Positions 62,039 through 64,000 of a DNA stretch of 64,000 bases are shown here, in pieces (within the stretch, counting starts at the first letter, position 1; the number at the start of each line of letters is the position of its first letter). The DNA is taken from positions 1-64,000 of the forward strand of contig CP066701.1 of NCBI GenBank assembly GCA_016756695.1. The letters are read 5' to 3'. Below the pieces are notes generated by a model. That model did no database searches. It saw only the letters and a list, made by a program, of their open reading frames with translations, and had not been told where the DNA came from. The translations under genes were made by a program, and so were the position numbers. This DNA is from Heyndrickxia sporothermodurans (GTDB lineage: Bacteria > Bacillota > Bacilli > Bacillales > Bacillaceae_C).

Positions 62039-62362
62039 TTAATAAGTAATCTTTTTTGGTAAATCAACCCCACAATTACTACATTTAAATAAATGAACAC
62101 ATTCATTCCGCTTTGAACTATTTGGTACTCCATCCGCTAACTTGATTAAATCAATATCCATATAAGGGCTATAATCATCGTAATAATCATAAATTCTTCC
62201 TTGATCCAGCATCCGTCCATCACATGCCGGACATAATAAACGGTCATCGTTTACCCCATTACAAAGTGGACACCAATCCCAATCCATTTCATCACCATCT
62301 TTAAATTGAATCTTCTTTATATGAGTTTGTGAATAATGGATAATAATATTCTTTTCTTTCAT
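62039..62362 (-). CDS. Hypothetical zinc-ribbon protein, about 107 residues
   Basis: Three Cys pairs: CPLC, CPAC and CSNC, typical of small zinc-binding proteins. Start either 62362 (MKEKNIIIHYSQ) or a TTG five codons earlier; neither has a strong ribosome binding site. Function unknown. Confidence 0.5.
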   Translation of the reverse strand: MKEKNIIIHYSQTHIKKIQFKDGDEMDWDWCPLCNGVNDDRLLCPACDGRMLDQGRIYDYYDDYSPYMDIDLIKLADGVPNSSKRNECVHLFKCSNCGVDLPKKITY

Positions 62363-62554
62363 AGTTAATTCAGGCAAAAATTACCTGTTTACAAGGTTGT
62401 ATATTTTAGTTTTTAAAAAACATAATACTTAGTACAAAGCAAGTAATATCCACTTCTATCAATGGGTTACTCCAATAGAGGAACACTTTAACAGTGTTGC
62501 TGGTGCAATTCCAGCTAACCCAACCATAAAAAACAACGAGGAGGACTTTAAATC

Positions 62555-62764
62555 ATGGCAAACAACAACAACTCAAACCAATTAGTAGCTCCAGGAGCAC
62601 AACAAGCAATTGATCAAATGAAATATGAAATTGCTCAAGAATTTGGTGTAAACCTTGGTGCAGACACAACTTCTCGCGCTAACGGATCTGTAGGGGGAGA
62701 AATCACAAAACGCTTAGTTCAAATGGCTGAACAACAACTTGGCGGCGGATTCTCTCAACATTAA
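62555..62764 (+). CDS. Alpha/beta-type small acid-soluble spore protein, 69 residues
   Basis: Matches SspA/Ssp[39 protein letters not shown] (with the germination-protease site E-I-A), and [20 protein letters not shown]. These coat spore DNA and protect it from UV and heat. GAGGAGG precedes the ATG. Shows the host forms endospores. Confidence 0.95.
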   Translation: MANNNNSNQLVAPGAQQAIDQMKYEIAQEFGVNLGADTTSRANGSVGGEITKRLVQMAEQQLGGGFSQH

Positions 62765-62801
62765 TCAATCTACTGTCACATTTAACTAAATATAATGGAT
62801 T

Positions 62802-62831
62802 GAAAGGAGACACAAATTTGTGTCTCCTTTC
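62802..62831. terminator. Bidirectional terminator between the SASP gene and fumC
   Basis: Perfect 30-base palindrome, GAAAGGAGACACAAA followed by its complement, ending CTTTC. It serves the convergent spore-protein gene and fumarase gene. Confidence 0.8.
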
Positions 62832-62834
62832 CTA

Positions 62835-64000
62835 TTATCTATTCTTCAAATTCACCATTTTTTTCGGATCAATCCATTGGTCGTACTGTTCTTCGGTAAC
62901 ATATCCAGTTTTTATCGCCGCTTCCTTCAGGGTCGAACCTTCTTTAAAAGCAAGTTTTGCTATTTCAGCCGCTTTCTCATAGCCAATATAAGGATTTAAT
63001 GCAGTTACGAGCATTAAAGAGCGATTAACATTTTCTTCGATAACCTCTTTATTTGGTTCAATACCAACAGCGCAGTTTTTATTAAATGAAATAAGACTAT
63101 CAGCTAATAAATTAACGGATTGCAGGAAATTGTATATAATCACCGGTTTAAAGACGTTTAGCTCAAAATTCCCCTGACTTGCAGCAAAACCAATCGCAGC
63201 ATCATTACCAAATACTTGTGTTGCAACCATTGTTAATGCTTCACTTTGTGTAGGGTTAACTTTTCCTGGCATGATTGAGCTTCCTGGTTCATTTGCCGGG
63301 ATGCTAATCTCGCCTATTCCACTCCTTGGACCACTTGCAAGCCATCTCACATCATTGGCAATTTTCATCGCATCTGCTGCTAAAGCCTTCAATGTTCCAT
63401 GGACATGAACAATTTCATCATGACTAGTCAACGCATGAAATTTATTATTAGATGAACGGAAAGGAAATCCTGTTAGGTTCTTTAATTCCTGTGCAACTTT
63501 CTCACCAAAAGTAGGATCCGCATTAATTCCGGTACCAACAGCAGTACCGCCTATTGCCAAATTTAATAGATGTTCAGCACTTTCATGAATCATTTTTTCA
63601 CTTTTTTCCAGCATTGCCCTCCAACCGCTAATTTCTTGACCAAGTGTTAAAGGTGTTGCATCTTGTAAATGTGTTCGACCTATTTTAATCATGTCCATAA
63701 ATTCATTTTCTTTTTGTAAAAATGTGTCTGTTAATTTATTTATTGCTGGTATTAGTTTTTCTTGAATGACACTATATGCTGCAATATGCATCGCAGTTGG
63801 GAAGGTATCATTTGAACTTTGGGACATATTGATATCATCATTTGGATGAATATGTTCCTTCGATTCATGATTTTGTAAGATCTCATTTGCCCTTCTAGCT
63901 ATTACCTCATTTACGTTCATATTCGATTGGGTTCCACTGCCTGTTTGCCAAACAACAAGCGGAAAATGATCATCGAAACGACCTTCTAACACCTCGTCAC
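62835..64000 (-). CDS. fumC: Class II fumarate hydratase, partial (N terminus outside the window)
   Basis: Interconverts fumarate and malate in the citric acid cycle. The frame runs to the window end and continues beyond it ([20 protein letters not shown] at the edge). It shows [13 protein letters not shown], the [16 protein letters not shown] segment and the signature [11 protein letters not shown] of the fumarase/aspartase superfamily. No internal defect. About 385 of roughly 460 residues are visible. Confidence 0.95.
   Translation of the reverse strand, partial: DEVLEGRFDDHFPLVVWQTGSGTQSNMNVNEVIARRANEILQNHESKEHIHPNDDINMSQSSNDTFPTAMHIAAYSVIQEKLIPAINKLTDTFLQKENEFMDMIKIGRTHLQDATPLTLGQEISGWRAMLEKSEKMIHESAEHLLNLAIGGTAVGTGINADPTFGEKVAQELKNLTGFPFRSSNNKFHALTSHDEIVHVHGTLKALAADAMKIANDVRWLASGPRSGIGEISIPANEPGSSIMPGKVNPTQSEALTMVATQVFGNDAAIGFAASQGNFELNVFKPVIIYNFLQSVNLLADSLISFNKNCAVGIEPNKEVIEENVNRSLMLVTALNPYIGYEKAAEIAKLAFKEGSTLKEAAIKTGYVTEEQYDQWIDPKKMVNLKNR

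Overview
The window looks like the chromosome of a spore-forming, low-GC member of the Bacillaceae (Bacillus or a close genus). Its right end holds ordinary chromosomal genes: a yheE-like gene, a yozQ-like gene, a yxkF-like regulator next to msmX/ugpC, an alpha/beta-type small acid-soluble spore protein, and the C-terminal part of class II fumarase. About 55 kb to the left looks like a plasmid or integrative element that is heavily marked by insertion sequences.

Layout: 1-2401 is an IS66-family element that begins at the first base. 2402-12371 is a run of small, mostly unrecognised plasmid-type genes with one IS21-family insertion that splits a 271-codon gene, and a holin-like type I toxin with an apparent antisense RNA. 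12372-16357 is an IS1182-family element carrying an IS66 element in its leader. 16358-20700 is a second run of small accessory genes with an orphan DNA methyltransferase and a second toxin/antisense-RNA candidate. A duplicated 0.57-kb leader sits at 11437 and 18395. 20712-39598, all on the minus strand, is a Tad-like (type IVc) pilus cluster: two CpaE-like ATPases, a CpaB/SAF-like protein, a CpaF/TadA-like motor ATPase, TadB- and TadC-like platform proteins, two tandem 47-49 residue pilin-like peptides, a minor-pilin-like protein, a pilin-like/M23 peptidase fusion, two secreted proteins sharing a Cys-containing module, and a large PKD-repeat surface protein. Two copies of a second IS66 type have landed in this cluster, one inside a CpaE-like gene. 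39713-52425 is a mobilisation/transfer module: SSB, ArdC-like protein, topoisomerase III, VirD4-type coupling protein, MobA/MobL relaxase, a probable oriT and accessory mob genes. 52884-54491 is a ParM/ParR partition system with its iteron centromere. 54949-58935 is a second copy of the IS66-in-IS1182 nest, after which chromosomal genes follow.

How it may work: relaxase, coupling protein, topoisomerase III, SSB and ArdC-like protein are the parts needed to process and protect transferred DNA, but no VirB4/VirB6 channel genes are visible. The only envelope-spanning machine in the window is the neighbouring Tad-like apparatus, so a pilus that supports cell contact or transfer is the most interesting working idea. 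Three proteins of the transfer region end in nearly the same tail (acidic-hydrophobic-E-hydrophobic-E-R), and the relaxase ends in a related one. That could be a secretion or partner-recognition tag.

No replication initiator was recognised, although partition genes are present. The 38.6 kb between the two nested IS copies is in direct orientation and could be a plasmid that integrated through the IS. A caution on sequence quality: almost every transposase in the repeated elements is frameshifted while the large single-copy genes are intact, and the differences between copies cluster at GGCC and GCAGC. This suggests uncorrected base-calling errors at modified bases in repeats rather than true decay of all copies.
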